64,000 nucleotides of DNA from Zoogloeaceae bacterium (GCA_024235595.1 JACKMC010000004.1:62001-126000); one strand, 5' to 3'; positions 26,400-35,453 are shown, numbered from the stretch's first letter. Made by a program: numbers and translations. Notes: a model not told the origin generated them from the sequence alone.

Positions 26400-26858
26400 C
26401 TAGCCCGGATCGGCCGAACGGATTCGTGAGGCGCCCGTGGCCTTCGGCGCCTTGTGACGCAACCAGATGCGCAGCCGGCGCCAGTTTTCGCGATCATCCA
26501 GCATATCGGGCAACAGCATCAGATGTCGGCGCAGGCCACTCTCGTCGCGCCACGACAGCCACACGGCCCAGCCCAGGTCGCGGCAGCGCCCAAGCACCGG
26601 GCATGGTCCGCCAAGCTCGGCGCCCGCGCCATGGCGAAGCTGTCCTGATTCGTCGAGGGCCAGATCTCTTGGCCGAGGCTGCGCCACCACCCGCAGCGCC
26701 TGCAGGAGGCTCGCTGCGAGGGCGGCGATCGCGGCGACTATCAAACCGGGCGAGAGGCTTGACCCGAGAAAGGACAAAGCCGTCACGCCATGGATCGCAA
26801 ACACCAGGTTTGCGAGACGACGGGACGGCTTCAGCGAGAGGCGAACCGGAAAGAACAC
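26400..26858 (-). CDS. YgfX (CptA) family membrane protein
   Basis: A small inner-membrane protein of the YgfX type: FPVRLSLKPSRRL, two closely spaced membrane helices (about 15-55), a short basic loop, then a cytoplasmic strand-rich end (CRDLGWAVWLSW; LMLLPDMLDDRENWRRLRIWL). Start uncertain: GTG 26858 gives about 152 residues and avoids overlap, while GTG 26918 would overlap fabF by 38 bp. In E. coli YgfX is paired with SdhE and was described as a toxin affecting the cytoskeleton, though this role is debated; no sdhE is nearby. In betaproteobacteria it is often found between fabF and nadB. Confidence 0.75.
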   Translation of the reverse strand: MFFPVRLSLKPSRRLANLVFAIHGVTALSFLGSSLSPGLIVAAIAALAASLLQALRVVAQPRPRDLALDESGQLRHGAGAELGGPCPVLGRCRDLGWAVWLSWRDESGLRRHLMLLPDMLDDRENWRRLRIWLRHKAPKATGASRIRSADPG

Positions 26859-26880
26859 CGGCGGCTCGGCTCGACCAGGA

Positions 26881-28122
26881 TCAGATTCGACGGAAAACCA
26901 AGGTCCCGTTGGTCCCACCGAATCCGAAGTTGTTCTTCAATGCCACATCGATCTTCATCTGCCGAGCCTCGTTCGCACAGTAGTCGAGATCGCACTCGGG
27001 ATCCTGTTCGAAGATGTTGATGGTCGGCGGAGACACCTGATGATGGACCGCGAGCACGGTGAACACCGATTCGAGCCCGCCGGCGCCGCCCAGCAGGTGG
27101 CCGGTCATCGACTTGGTCGAATTGACGACGAGCCCCTTGGCAATGTCAGTGCCGAAAGCGAGCTTGATCGCCTCGGTTTCGTTCTTGTCGCCCAACGGAG
27201 TCGAGGTGCCATGAGCGTTCAGATAATGCACCTCGTCGGGATTGATGCCGGCGTTCTGCAGGGCGTTGACCATGCTGCGCCGCGGCCCATCGGTGTCCGG
27301 AGCGGTCATGTGGTAGGCGTCGCCGCTCATCCCGAATCCCGACAGCTCAGCGTAGATGCGGGCGCCGCGCTTGACCGCATGTTCGTACTCTTCGAGCACC
27401 AGCACGCCGGCCCCTTCACCCAGCACGAAACCATCGCGGCCGGTATCCCAGGGACGGCTGGCGGTTGCCGGATCGTCGTTCCGCGTGGACAGGGCCTTGG
27501 CCGATGCGAAGCCGCCGATCGCCAGCGGGGTAACCGTTGATTCGGCCCCGCCACAGACCATCATGTCGGCGTCGCCATATTCGATCATCCGCGCGCCAAG
27601 CCCGATGGCATGCAGGCCGGTGGTGCAGGCGGTGACGACAGCGATATTCGGCCCCTTCATGCCATACATGATCGAAAGGTTGCCCGAGATCATGTTGATG
27701 ATGGTACTGGGGATGAAGAACGGCGAGATCTTGCGCGGGCCGCCACCGAGAAAATCGTGGTGAGTCCCCTCGATCATCGGCAGACCGCCGATCCCCGAAC
27801 CGATATTCACGCCGATGCGATGCGCGTTTGCATCGGTCACCTCGATACCCGAATCCCGGATGGCCTGAATACCCGCGGCCATGCCGAAATGGATGAACAC
27901 ATCCATCCGGCGAGCCTCCTTGGCCGAGATGTAGCTGGTGATATCGAAATCCCTCACTTCACCGGCGATTCGCGCAGAAAAAGCGGACGCATCGAAACGC
28001 GTAATGGGTCCAATGCCACTTTTTCCGGCAAGCAGATTGTCCCAGGCTTCGGGGACGCTATTACCGACCGGCGACACAGCACCAAGTCCGGTGACCACGA
28101 CTCTACGACGCGACACGGGCAA
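26881..28122 (-). CDS. fabF: beta-ketoacyl-ACP synthase II
   Basis: A condensing enzyme extending acyl-ACP with malonyl-ACP. The catalytic Cys (C166 in VVTACTTGLHAIG) and two His (NAHGTSTPLGD; KSMTGHLLGGAG) form the Cys-His-His triad of KAS I/II. 413 residues. Last fatty-acid gene of the cluster, 123 bp after acpP with a stem-loop in the gap. Confidence 0.97.
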   Translation of the reverse strand: MPVSRRRVVVTGLGAVSPVGNSVPEAWDNLLAGKSGIGPITRFDASAFSARIAGEVRDFDITSYISAKEARRMDVFIHFGMAAGIQAIRDSGIEVTDANAHRIGVNIGSGIGGLPMIEGTHHDFLGGGPRKISPFFIPSTIINMISGNLSIMYGMKGPNIAVVTACTTGLHAIGLGARMIEYGDADMMVCGGAESTVTPLAIGGFASAKALSTRNDDPATASRPWDTGRDGFVLGEGAGVLVLEEYEHAVKRGARIYAELSGFGMSGDAYHMTAPDTDGPRRSMVNALQNAGINPDEVHYLNAHGTSTPLGDKNETEAIKLAFGTDIAKGLVVNSTKSMTGHLLGGAGGLESVFTVLAVHHQVSPPTINIFEQDPECDLDYCANEARQMKIDVALKNNFGFGGTNGTLVFRRI

Positions 28123-28173
28123 CTCCGTATGGTTCTAGGTACAAGGGAATCCAGCGACCGCCCAATACGGTAA

Positions 28174-28218
28174 GGGCCCGCGCCACCGCCGGAAGCGGCG
28201 GATTCGGCAAACGGGCCC
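28174..28218 (-). other. nested stem-loop between acpP and fabF
   Basis: GGGCCCG (28174-28180) pairs with CGGGCCC (28212-28218), enclosing a second hairpin CCGCC/GGCGG (28186-28190 with 28197-28201). It lies after the acpP stop on the transcribed minus strand and lacks a T run. It could partly terminate or protect the acpP transcript so that ACP is made in excess over FabF. Confidence 0.5.
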
Positions 28219-28245
28219 GGGGCAGAAGCCGGGAAGTAACAGAGA

Positions 28246-28485
28246 TTACTTCTTCAGATGGGCAGTGACGTAGTCGATCGCCTGCTGCACGCTGGTGATC
28301 TTCTCGGCTTCGTCATCCGGAATCTCGCACTCGAATTCTTCTTCGAGCGCCATCACCAGTTCCACCGTATCGAGCGAATCTGCACCAAGATCATCAACGA
28401 ACGAGGACTCGTTCTTGATTTCCGACTCGTTAACACCGAGCTGCTCCGCGACGATTTTCTTGACGCGTTGTTCGATGTTTTCCAT
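28246..28485 (-). CDS. acpP: acyl carrier protein
   Basis: A 79-residue acidic four-helix protein carrying growing fatty acids. The phosphopantetheine attachment site is S37 in DDLGADSLDTVEL. A strong ribosome-binding site (AAGGAG) precedes the ATG. It lies between fabG and fabF; AcpS for its activation is encoded in the same window. Confidence 0.98.
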   Translation of the reverse strand: MENIEQRVKKIVAEQLGVNESEIKNESSFVDDLGADSLDTVELVMALEEEFECEIPDDEAEKITSVQQAIDYVTAHLKK

Positions 28486-28574
28486 GAAAAGCTCCTTCCC
28501 TGAGTTAAGCGGGTGTGTGATAAAAGCCGGCGTATTCTACGAAAAAAGCCCGCAAACCGCTATCGCGGCGAGGC

Positions 28575-29327
28575 TTACGCCATGTACATGCCACCATTTA
28601 CGTGCAGCGTGTTTCCAGTAATGTAGCCGGCGCCGGGCGAGGCGAGGAAGGCAACCGCGGCAGCGATCTCCTCCGGCTGGCCGAGGCGCCCGAGCGCAAT
28701 CTGTCCGACCAGGCTCTCGCGACTGGCGTCGGAGAGGGCTTTCGTCATGTCGGTATCGATGAATCCGGGGGCTACGCAATTGACGGTGATATTGCGACTG
28801 CCGAGCTCCCGGGCCAACGCCCGCGTCATTCCGGCGACGCCCGCCTTGGCAGCCGCATAGTTGGCCTGGCCGGGGTTCCCCGAGCTCGCCACCACCGACG
28901 TGATATTGATGATCCGTCCGCCGCGCGCCTTCATCATGCCGCGCATCACCAGCCGCGACATGCGAAACACGGATTTGAGATTGGTGTCGATCACCGCATC
29001 CCATTCGTCGTCCTTCATCCGCATGGCAAGGTTGTCGCGGGTGATGCCGGCATTGTTCACCAGGATCGAGACGGCACCGAAGCCCTTCTCGATCCGCGCG
29101 AGCAGCGCCTCGCAGGCGGCCGCATCGGTGACGTTCAGGACCTCGCCCGAACCCTCGAGGCCTGCATCCTTGAAGGCTGCGCCGATCTGCGCAGCGCCGG
29201 CCTCGGACGTTGCCGTACCAATCACCCTGGCGCCCTGGCGCGCGAGTTCCAGCGCCACCGCACGGCCAATGCCGCGACTGGCGCCGGTCACCAGCGCGAC
29301 CCGACCTTCGAGTTGTCCTTGCATCAT
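28575..29327 (-). CDS. fabG: 3-oxoacyl-[ACP] reductase
   Basis: An NADPH-dependent short-chain reductase of fatty-acid elongation. TGASRGIG is the nucleotide-binding motif, NNAGITRDNLAMRM follows, and the catalytic Ser-Tyr-Lys are in SVVASSGNPGQANYAAAKAG. About 250 residues. Two adjacent ATGs (29327, 29324) overlap the fabD TGA, so either may start. Confidence 0.97.
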   Translation of the reverse strand: MMQGQLEGRVALVTGASRGIGRAVALELARQGARVIGTATSEAGAAQIGAAFKDAGLEGSGEVLNVTDAAACEALLARIEKGFGAVSILVNNAGITRDNLAMRMKDDEWDAVIDTNLKSVFRMSRLVMRGMMKARGGRIINITSVVASSGNPGQANYAAAKAGVAGMTRALARELGSRNITVNCVAPGFIDTDMTKALSDASRESLVGQIALGRLGQPEEIAAAVAFLASPGAGYITGNTLHVNGGMYMA

Positions 29328-30259
29328 CAAGCTCCCGTGGCAGCGATGGCCTGTTGCAATCCGTCGGCATCCGCAATGGCGGCACCGACGAGACCCGATT
29401 CGATTCGCTTGCTCATGCCTGCAAGCACCTTGCCCGGCCCGCACTCGTATACTTGCCCGACACCACGCGCAGCAATTGCCTGGACGGTCTCTATCCAGCG
29501 TACCGGAGAAAACGCTTGCCGGACAAGCGCATCGCGAATGCGATCGGTGTCGTCATAGGTCGCCACGTCCACGTTGTTCAGGACGGGGATCTGCGGTTTC
29601 GAGAAAACGATGCCCGAAAGACGCTCCTGCAAGCGCTCTGCGGCCGGGCGCATCAAGGCACAGTGGAATGGCGCGCTGACCGGCAGCAGCACCGCCCGCT
29701 TGGCGCCCTTCGCCTTGGCGATCTCCACGGCACGCTGCACTGCGGCGGCAGAACCGGCGATCACGATCTGCCCGGGCGCATTCAGATTGGCCGCCTCGAC
29801 GACCTCGCCCGCAGCGGCTTCGGCACAGGCCTCGCGCACCGTATCCACATCCAGGCCCAGCAGTGCCGCCATCGCGCCTTCGCCCTTTGGCACGGCTTCC
29901 TGCATCGCCTGGGCGCGAAACCGCACCAGCGGCACCGCATCCGCGAAGGCGAGAACCCCTGCGGCCACCAGCGCACTGTATTCGCCGAGGCTGTGCCCCG
30001 CCATCACCGCAGGCTGCGGGCCGCCCGCCGCGCACCATGCGCGATAGACCGCGACGCCCGCGGTCAGCATCAAGGGTTGGGTGTTTACCGTCATCGCCAG
30101 GCGCTCGGTCGGACCTTCGGTCGCCATCTGCCAGAGATCTTCGCCCAGCGCCTCCGAGGCTTCGACGAAGGTATCGCGGATCACCGCGGACTCGCCATAG
30201 GCAGCCATCATGCCGACCGACTGGGATCCCTGACCGGGAAATACGAGTGCAAACGCCAT
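29327..30259 (-). CDS. fabD: malonyl-CoA-ACP transacylase
   Basis: Loads malonyl from CoA onto ACP. The nucleophile is S90 in GHSLGEYSALVAAG, the N-terminal FPGQGSQ forms the oxyanion region, and the catalytic His is in SAPFHCALMRP. 310 residues. Directly coupled to fabG and 53 bp downstream of fabH. Confidence 0.97.
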   Translation of the reverse strand: MAFALVFPGQGSQSVGMMAAYGESAVIRDTFVEASEALGEDLWQMATEGPTERLAMTVNTQPLMLTAGVAVYRAWCAAGGPQPAVMAGHSLGEYSALVAAGVLAFADAVPLVRFRAQAMQEAVPKGEGAMAALLGLDVDTVREACAEAAAGEVVEAANLNAPGQIVIAGSAAAVQRAVEIAKAKGAKRAVLLPVSAPFHCALMRPAAERLQERLSGIVFSKPQIPVLNNVDVATYDDTDRIRDALVRQAFSPVRWIETVQAIAARGVGQVYECGPGKVLAGMSKRIESGLVGAAIADADGLQQAIAATGA

Positions 30260-30312
30260 TGCGCCCCCTTTTTCTCTTTTCGTGTTCGTTGTGATTGTTC
30301 CGCGACCGATCT

Positions 30313-31278
30313 TCAGAACGCCAGCAGCACCGCACCCCAGGTAAAGCCCCCGCCCACTCCCTCGAGGACGAGCCTGTGGCCCCGCTGCACACGACCATCG
30401 CGAACCGCCTTGTCGAGCGCCAGGGGAATCGATGCCGCCGAGGTGTTGCCATGCTCGCCGACCGTGGTGATCACCCTTTCCATCGGCAGGCCAAGGCGCT
30501 TCGCCGTTGCCTGGATGATGCGTACATTGGCCTGGTGGGGAATCAGCCAGTCAACGTCCTCGGACGTCAACCCTGCCTCGTCGAGCACCTCGCCGGCCAC
30601 TTCGCCGAGCACCCGGACCGCGAACTTGAAAACCGCCTGGCCGTCCATGCGCAGGAACGGGTCGCCCGTCACCGCACCACCGGCAACACCTCCCGGAACG
30701 CACAGGATGGGATTGTAGGAGCCGTCGGCATGCAGCGCGCTGGCGAGCAGGCCCGGTTCGTCCGCCGCCTCGAGCACGACGGCGCCGGCGCCATCACCGA
30801 AAAGCACGCAGGTACCACGGTCCGACCAGTCCAGTATCCTGGAAAAGATCTCGGAGCCGACGACGAGCGCCTTTCGGTGACTGCCCGAGCGGATGAACTT
30901 CTCGGCGATGCTCAGCGCATACACAAAGCCACTGCAGACCGCCTGCACGTCGAATGCCGCGCCATTGTTGCGGACGCCGAGTTTCGACTGCAGCAACGCC
31001 GCGGTGCTCGGAAAGATGTAGTCGGGCGTCGATGTCGCGACGATGATCAGATCGATCTCGTCGGCCTGCACAGCGGCGGCATCGATGGCACGCAACGCCG
31101 CCTCGTAGGCGAGATCCGACGCGCTGACCCCGGCCTCGGCGAGATGCCGGGCATGGATTCCGGTTCGCCCGACGACCCATTCATCCGAGGTATCGATGCC
31201 CCGGGCGACGAGGTCGGCATTGGTCACTGGCTGGCCAGGCAGGTAACTGCCGGTGCCGGCGATGCGTGCGTAAATCAT
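30313..31278 (-). CDS. fabH: beta-ketoacyl-ACP synthase III
   Basis: Starts fatty-acid synthesis by condensing an acyl-CoA primer with malonyl-ACP. The triad is Cys in QAVCSGFVYAL, His in IPHQANVRII and Asn in EHGNTSAAS. From ATG 31278 it has 321 residues; a much longer open frame upstream is just plsX read in another phase. ATGA overlaps the plsX stop. Confidence 0.97.
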   Translation of the reverse strand: MIYARIAGTGSYLPGQPVTNADLVARGIDTSDEWVVGRTGIHARHLAEAGVSASDLAYEAALRAIDAAAVQADEIDLIIVATSTPDYIFPSTAALLQSKLGVRNNGAAFDVQAVCSGFVYALSIAEKFIRSGSHRKALVVGSEIFSRILDWSDRGTCVLFGDGAGAVVLEAADEPGLLASALHADGSYNPILCVPGGVAGGAVTGDPFLRMDGQAVFKFAVRVLGEVAGEVLDEAGLTSEDVDWLIPHQANVRIIQATAKRLGLPMERVITTVGEHGNTSAASIPLALDKAVRDGRVQRGHRLVLEGVGGGFTWGAVLLAF

Positions 31279-32297
31279 GCAGCGTTCTCCCGAAGGGCCA
31301 TTCTTTCGCTTATTCGCTCGATGAGGCAATTGCGGGCCTCCTCGGCAGCGCGCCACACCGCCCGCTCGAAGGCGTAGGCATCCGCAGACCCGTGGCTCTT
31401 CACCACCACGCCGCGCAGCCCCAGCAGGCTCGCGCCATTGTAGCGGCGGTGATCGACGCGGTGCTTGAAGCGCTTGAGCGCGGGAAGTGCCACCAGCGCC
31501 ATGAGCTTCGTCATCCAGTTGCGACTGAACTCCTCGCGAAGAAAGGTGGCGAGCATCTGGGCGAGGCCTTCGGAGGTCTTGAGCGCAACATTGCCGACGA
31601 ATCCGTCGCAGACGACCACGTCCGTGGTGCCCTTGTAGATGTCGGTCCCCTCGACGTTGCCGTAGAAGTTCAAACCGCTTCGCCGGAGCAACTCGGCGGC
31701 ATCCTTCACCACTTCGTTGCCCTTGATCTCTTCCTCGCCAATATTGAGCAAGCCAACGGAAGGCCGCTCGATATGTTCGACGGAGGCAACCAGCATTGCG
31801 CCCATGATGCCGAACTGCAGCAAGTGCTCGGCGGTGCAATCGACATTGGCACCGAGGTCGAGCACATGGCAGTGGCCCTTGATGGTCGGCAGGATCGATG
31901 CAATCGCGGGGCGATCGATGCCCGGCAGGGTCTTGAGGACGAACCTCGAGATCGCCATCAAGGCGCCGGTATTGCCGGCCGAAACGGCTGCCTGGGCGTC
32001 GCCCGACTTGACCAGGTCGATCGCCACCCGCATCGAGGAGTCCTTCTTGCCGCGCATGGCGCTCGCAGGCGCTTCGGCCATGCCGACGACTTCGGAAACC
32101 GCCCGCAAGCGGATGCGCTCGCCGAATTCGGCGACCAGGGCACCGCGGTGAGGCTCGAGCGCGTCGGGAAGGCCGACAAGGATCGCGCTCACCCCGGCAT
32201 CGGTGCGCAAGAAGGACGCAACCGCCGGAATCGTCACCTCGACGCCATGATCCCCGCCCATGCAATCGATCGCGAGCGTAATGTTCGTCAGCGCCAT
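31275..32297 (-). CDS. plsX: phosphate acyltransferase PlsX
   Basis: Makes acyl-phosphate from acyl-ACP for the PlsY route of phospholipid synthesis, linking fatty-acid and membrane synthesis. Family blocks: AIDCMGGDHGVEVTIPA, SAGNTGALMAISRF, GANVDCTAEHLLQF and CDGFVGNVALKTSEG. 340 residues. It follows rpmF and overlaps fabH by 4 bp. Confidence 0.96.
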   Translation of the reverse strand: MALTNITLAIDCMGGDHGVEVTIPAVASFLRTDAGVSAILVGLPDALEPHRGALVAEFGERIRLRAVSEVVGMAEAPASAMRGKKDSSMRVAIDLVKSGDAQAAVSAGNTGALMAISRFVLKTLPGIDRPAIASILPTIKGHCHVLDLGANVDCTAEHLLQFGIMGAMLVASVEHIERPSVGLLNIGEEEIKGNEVVKDAAELLRRSGLNFYGNVEGTDIYKGTTDVVVCDGFVGNVALKTSEGLAQMLATFLREEFSRNWMTKLMALVALPALKRFKHRVDHRRYNGASLLGLRGVVVKSHGSADAYAFERAVWRAAEEARNCLIERISERMALRENAA

Positions 32298-32372
32298 TTC
32301 AGTCGAAAGTCATTGGGTAGACACAAAAACGGCGCGTGCGCCGGAGGCGCCGCGCCGTATCCGCGGAGGCGA

Positions 32373-32552
32373 TTACTCGCCCTTGGTCTTCACGACCTTC
32401 TTGCCACGATAGAAACCGCTCGGGCTGATGTGGTGACGCAGGTGCACCTCGCCGGTCGTCGGCTCGACGGCTACCGGCGGGTTGGTCAGGAAGTCGTGGG
32501 CGCGATGCATGCCGCGCTTCGACGGGGATTTCTTGTTCTGTTGAACGGCCAT
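32373..32552 (-). CDS. rpmF: 50S ribosomal protein L32
   Basis: A 59-residue basic ribosomal protein reading MAVQQNKKSPSKRGMHRAHD at the start, then NPPVAVEPTTGEVHLRHH and SGFYRGKKVV. AAGGAG lies a short distance upstream of the ATG at 32552. It lacks the zinc-binding Cys pairs of some L32 types, as is usual in beta- and gammaproteobacteria. Between yceD and plsX as in many proteobacteria. Confidence 0.96.
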   Translation of the reverse strand: MAVQQNKKSPSKRGMHRAHDFLTNPPVAVEPTTGEVHLRHHISPSGFYRGKKVVKTKGE

Positions 32553-32579
32553 GGAAAAACTCCTTCAAAACTAATTGCT

Positions 32580-33077
32580 TCACGCCCCACGACTGCGAAG
32601 TTTCGCAAGCGCAGCGAAGGGCGTAATCCTTTCGTCGCCATCGACCCTCGACGGCGCCTCACAACTTTCGTGACGCGGTGCCACCGGCATCGCCAGCATC
32701 ACCTCATCCTCAAACAATGCAATCAAATCGAGCCTCGACCCGACCGGAATCGGATCCCAATCGTCTTCTTCCAGCGTTTCGTCCGGCAACGCCCGCCCCT
32801 CGGGGACCAGCATCAGCCGACTGTCGAAATCGAAATGCCAGGCGACCGGCTCGAGGCAACGCTGGCAAGCGAGCTGCAGTGACCCCTCAAGGTGCACCGA
32901 GAGCCACATCTGCCTTTCCCCATCCAGCCGTCCGGAAACCTCGAAGCGAACGGACCCCTCGTCGCCCGCAAGCAAGTCCGAAAGGCGCTCGAACGCCGAA
33001 ACCGCAAGCTCACCAGCGCGTTTTCCGTGATCCCGCGCAAACGCTTGCGGCTCGATATTCAGGCTTTCTTGCGACAT
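32580..33077 (-). CDS. yceD: YceD/DUF177 family protein
   Basis: A 165-residue protein of the DUF177 family that co-occurs with rpmF and is implicated in 23S rRNA or large-subunit metabolism. The CQRC motif (SLQLACQRCLEPV) and the acidic EEDDWDPIPVG region with DLIALFEDEVMLAMP are typical. It is the first gene of the lipid cluster. The best promoter would start transcription within a few bases of its ATG (33077). Confidence 0.9.
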   Translation of the reverse strand: MSQESLNIEPQAFARDHGKRAGELAVSAFERLSDLLAGDEGSVRFEVSGRLDGERQMWLSVHLEGSLQLACQRCLEPVAWHFDFDSRLMLVPEGRALPDETLEEDDWDPIPVGSRLDLIALFEDEVMLAMPVAPRHESCEAPSRVDGDERITPFAALAKLRSRGA

Positions 33078-33086
33078 AAGGCGCGG

Positions 33087-33115
33087 ATGATATTATTTTC
33101 GGCTTTGCAAGTCAA
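33087..33115 (-). promoter_or_regulatory. sigma-70 promoter of yceD-rpmF-plsX-fab cluster
   Basis: On the minus strand TTGACT (33110-33115) and TATCAT (33087-33092) are exactly 17 bp apart. The predicted start of transcription is near 33080, about 3 nt before the yceD ATG. Confidence 0.7.
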
Positions 33116-33148
33116 AGCGCTATCGCGCCTTTCGCAGGCCCATTCCCC

Positions 33149-33724
33149 ATGCAGCTGGTTCTCGCCTCAACCTCGGCCTACCGCCGTCAGCTTCTCGAAC
33201 GCTTCGGCATCCCGTTCGAGCTCGCAAGTCCGGATATCGACGAAACAGCGCTTCCCGGCGAAGCGCCGGCGCGAACTGCAGAACGACTTGCACTCGAGAA
33301 AGCCCGTGCCGTCGCGCATCGCTTTTCGGATGCGCTGATCATCGGCAGCGATCAGGTCGCCCACATCGGCGAGCATCGCTTCGGCAAGCCGGGCAGCATC
33401 GAGCGGGCGATTTCCCAACTCACCGCGATGCGCGGCAAGGAAGTCACCTTTCACACCGCCCTGTGCCTGCTGAACACCGCCACAGGGGTCGCGCAGCAGC
33501 GCGCCGTGCCGACCCGGGTGCGGCTACGCATGCTGTCGGACGAAGAGATCGAGCGCTATGTGCGTCGGGAGCTGCCGCTCGACTGCGCAGGCAGCGCCAA
33601 GGTCGAGGGTTTGGGGATCACCTTGCTCGATGCGCTTCGCGGCGACGATCCGAACGCACTCATCGGCTTGCCCCTGATCGCCCTGTCGTCAATGCTTCGC
33701 AACGAGGGAATCCAGCTTCCATGA
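33149..33724 (+). CDS. maf: Maf-family nucleotide pyrophosphatase
   Basis: A house-cleaning enzyme that hydrolyses modified nucleoside triphosphates. LASTSAYRRQLLERFGIPFE is the Maf N-terminal signature, IIGSDQVA holds the catalytic Asp, and the end GDDPNALIGLPL is conserved. The SDQ form places it nearer the YceF (7-methyl-GTP) subgroup than the dTTP/UTP subgroup. 191 residues. Divergent from yceD and overlapping the next gene by 4 bp. Confidence 0.92.
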   Translation: MQLVLASTSAYRRQLLERFGIPFELASPDIDETALPGEAPARTAERLALEKARAVAHRFSDALIIGSDQVAHIGEHRFGKPGSIERAISQLTAMRGKEVTFHTALCLLNTATGVAQQRAVPTRVRLRMLSDEEIERYVRRELPLDCAGSAKVEGLGITLLDALRGDDPNALIGLPLIALSSMLRNEGIQLP

Positions 33725-34446
33725 ACACCGACGGACATAGCGGGACCTTGTTTCTCATACCGGCAAGCCTGGGCGAAAGCGATTGGGCACTCACCCACCC
33801 CGCCCGGGTCCGCGAGCTGGCCTGCAGGCTCAGCCACTTCGTCGTCGAGAACGCGAAAACCGCACGCGCGGAACTGAAGCGCCTCGAACACCCGCTGCCG
33901 ATGCGCGAACTGGACATCCGGGAGCTCCCGGCCTCGCCAGGCGCGGAAGATCTCGAGACGCTGCTTGCGCCGCTGCTTGGGGGCGAGGATCTCGGCCTGA
34001 TGTCGGAGGCGGGCTGCCCGGCTGTCGCCGACCCCGGTGCACTCCTCGTCGGCGCCGCGCATCGCCACGGCATCCGCGTTGCGCCGCTCACCGGTCCATC
34101 CTCGCTGCTGCTGGCGCTGATGGGATCGGGGCTGAACGGCCAGCGCTTCGCCTTCCATGGCTATCTGCCGGTCGATGAGAAGGAGCGCGCCAAGCGTCTG
34201 CGCGAGCTTGAAGCCGAATCCCGCCGCCAGGACCAGACACAACTGTTCATCGAAACCCCTTACCGCAACGACCGCATGTTCGATGCCTTGCTGGCGAACT
34301 GCGACGGGCGCACCCGCCTGTGCGTCGCCTGCGACCTGTCAACCGCGAACGAATGGATCGGGACCGATACGGTCGCCGCCTGGCGCCGGCGCGACCGGCC
34401 GGCCATCACCAAGCGACCGACGATTTTCCTGATACTGGCCGACTGA
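33721..34446 (+). CDS. SAM-dependent methyltransferase, tetrapyrrole-methylase fold (RsmI-like)
   Basis: A 241-residue protein of the SAM-dependent tetrapyrrole methylase superfamily. GTLFLIPASLGE, LMSEAGCPAVADPGALLV and PLTGPSSLLLALMGSGLNGQRFAFHGYLP match the group that includes RsmI, the 16S rRNA C1402 ribose methyltransferase, but it is shorter than RsmI (about 285) and belongs to the paralogous branch commonly found next to maf. Substrate unknown. ATGA overlap with maf. Confidence 0.85.
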   Translation: MNTDGHSGTLFLIPASLGESDWALTHPARVRELACRLSHFVVENAKTARAELKRLEHPLPMRELDIRELPASPGAEDLETLLAPLLGGEDLGLMSEAGCPAVADPGALLVGAAHRHGIRVAPLTGPSSLLLALMGSGLNGQRFAFHGYLPVDEKERAKRLRELEAESRRQDQTQLFIETPYRNDRMFDALLANCDGRTRLCVACDLSTANEWIGTDTVAAWRRRDRPAITKRPTIFLILAD

Positions 34447-34470
34447 CACCCCCTGCAGGCACGGACGAGA

Positions 34471-34818
34471 TCAGTCTTCGAGCAGAAACACGCCCCCTTC
34501 TCGCTCCTCGACTGCGAGACACCGCAATGAAGCGCCGCGGCACGGACCGGCGATACAGCGCCCCGAGGCGGGGTCGTACATCGCACCATGCGTCGCACAG
34601 ACCAGCAGCCGCTTCTGCTCATCGAAGAACTGCCCTTCCAGCCAGTCGAGCTCAGTCGGCACGTGGGCGCACTCGTTGAGATAGGCCCGCGGCAGGCCTT
34701 CGAAGCGAACGACGAAGGCAGCCCGCCTCGCCACCCCGGAACCGACCTCGAAGCGCACGCCGTCTCCGCCTTCGCGCAGCGCGGTCGATGCGCAGATCAG
34801 GCGTTCGCGAGCAGCCAT
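34471..34818 (-). CDS. Rieske [2Fe-2S] domain protein
   Basis: A 115-residue ferredoxin-like Rieske protein. Cluster ligands are C and H of NECAHVPTE and C and H of VCATHGAMYDPASG. The Cys-x-His/Cys-x2-His arrangement and ending RCLAVEEREGGVFLL match the small Rieske proteins found next to rluC and a phosphatase gene in betaproteobacteria. The ATG at 34818 overlaps the upstream HAD gene by 22 bp. Electron-transfer partner unknown. Confidence 0.88.
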   Translation of the reverse strand: MAARERLICASTALREGGDGVRFEVGSGVARRAAFVVRFEGLPRAYLNECAHVPTELDWLEGQFFDEQKRLLVCATHGAMYDPASGRCIAGPCRGASLRCLAVEEREGGVFLLED

Positions 34819-35453
34819 GCGCTGAGCAGACCCGGCGTATCGATGCATGCCACCGGGGCCTCGGCCTCCAGCATCGCCTTGGGATGAGCGCCGAAACTGA
34901 CAGCCAGCGCATCGACCCCGGCGTTGCCCGCCATCTGCAGATCGTGGGTCGTATCGCCAATCATCAGCACCTCGGACGGCTGCACGCCGAGTTCGTCCAT
35001 GAGTTCGTAGAGCATCGCCGGATTGGGCTTGGAAAAGCACTCGTCCGCGCATCGGGTGGCATGGAAATGGACACCCAGCCCGCTGTAGGCCAGCGCCCGA
35101 TCAAGGCCACGGCGGCTTTTCCCGGTCGCCACTGCAAGCAGATGACCGCGCCCGGCCAGCTCGGCGATCATCTCCGGGATCCCGTCGAACAGAGTCAGCT
35201 CGTGATCCCGCGACAGATAATGGTGGCGATACCGTTCCACCATGTGTGGGTAGTCGGCAGGGGACAACTCCGGCACGGCGTAGCTGAGCGCATCCTGCAG
35301 GCCGAGGCCGATCACATGCCGGGCGCGCTCGTCGCTGGGCTCGGGCAGGCCGAGGTCACGGCTTGCGAGTTTGATTCCTTCGACGATCGCCGCGGCCGAA
35401 TCGAGGATCGTGCCATCCCAGTCGAACACCAGACAAGGGTACCGCTTAGCCAT
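34797..35453 (-). CDS. HAD-superfamily phosphatase (phosphoglycolate phosphatase-like)
   Basis: A 218-residue subfamily IA HAD hydrolase. Motif I VFDWDGTILDS, motif II VATGKS, motif III Lys in FSKPNP and motif IV IGDTTHDLQMAGNAG are all present with an alpha-helical cap between. The ATG at 35453 has AGGAG eight bases upstream and overlaps rluC by 8 bp. Next to RluC this gene is often annotated as phosphoglycolate phosphatase; the true substrate is unproven. Confidence 0.88.
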   Translation of the reverse strand: MAKRYPCLVFDWDGTILDSAAAIVEGIKLASRDLGLPEPSDERARHVIGLGLQDALSYAVPELSPADYPHMVERYRHHYLSRDHELTLFDGIPEMIAELAGRGHLLAVATGKSRRGLDRALAYSGLGVHFHATRCADECFSKPNPAMLYELMDELGVQPSEVLMIGDTTHDLQMAGNAGVDALAVSFGAHPKAMLEAEAPVACIDTPGLLSAWLLANA

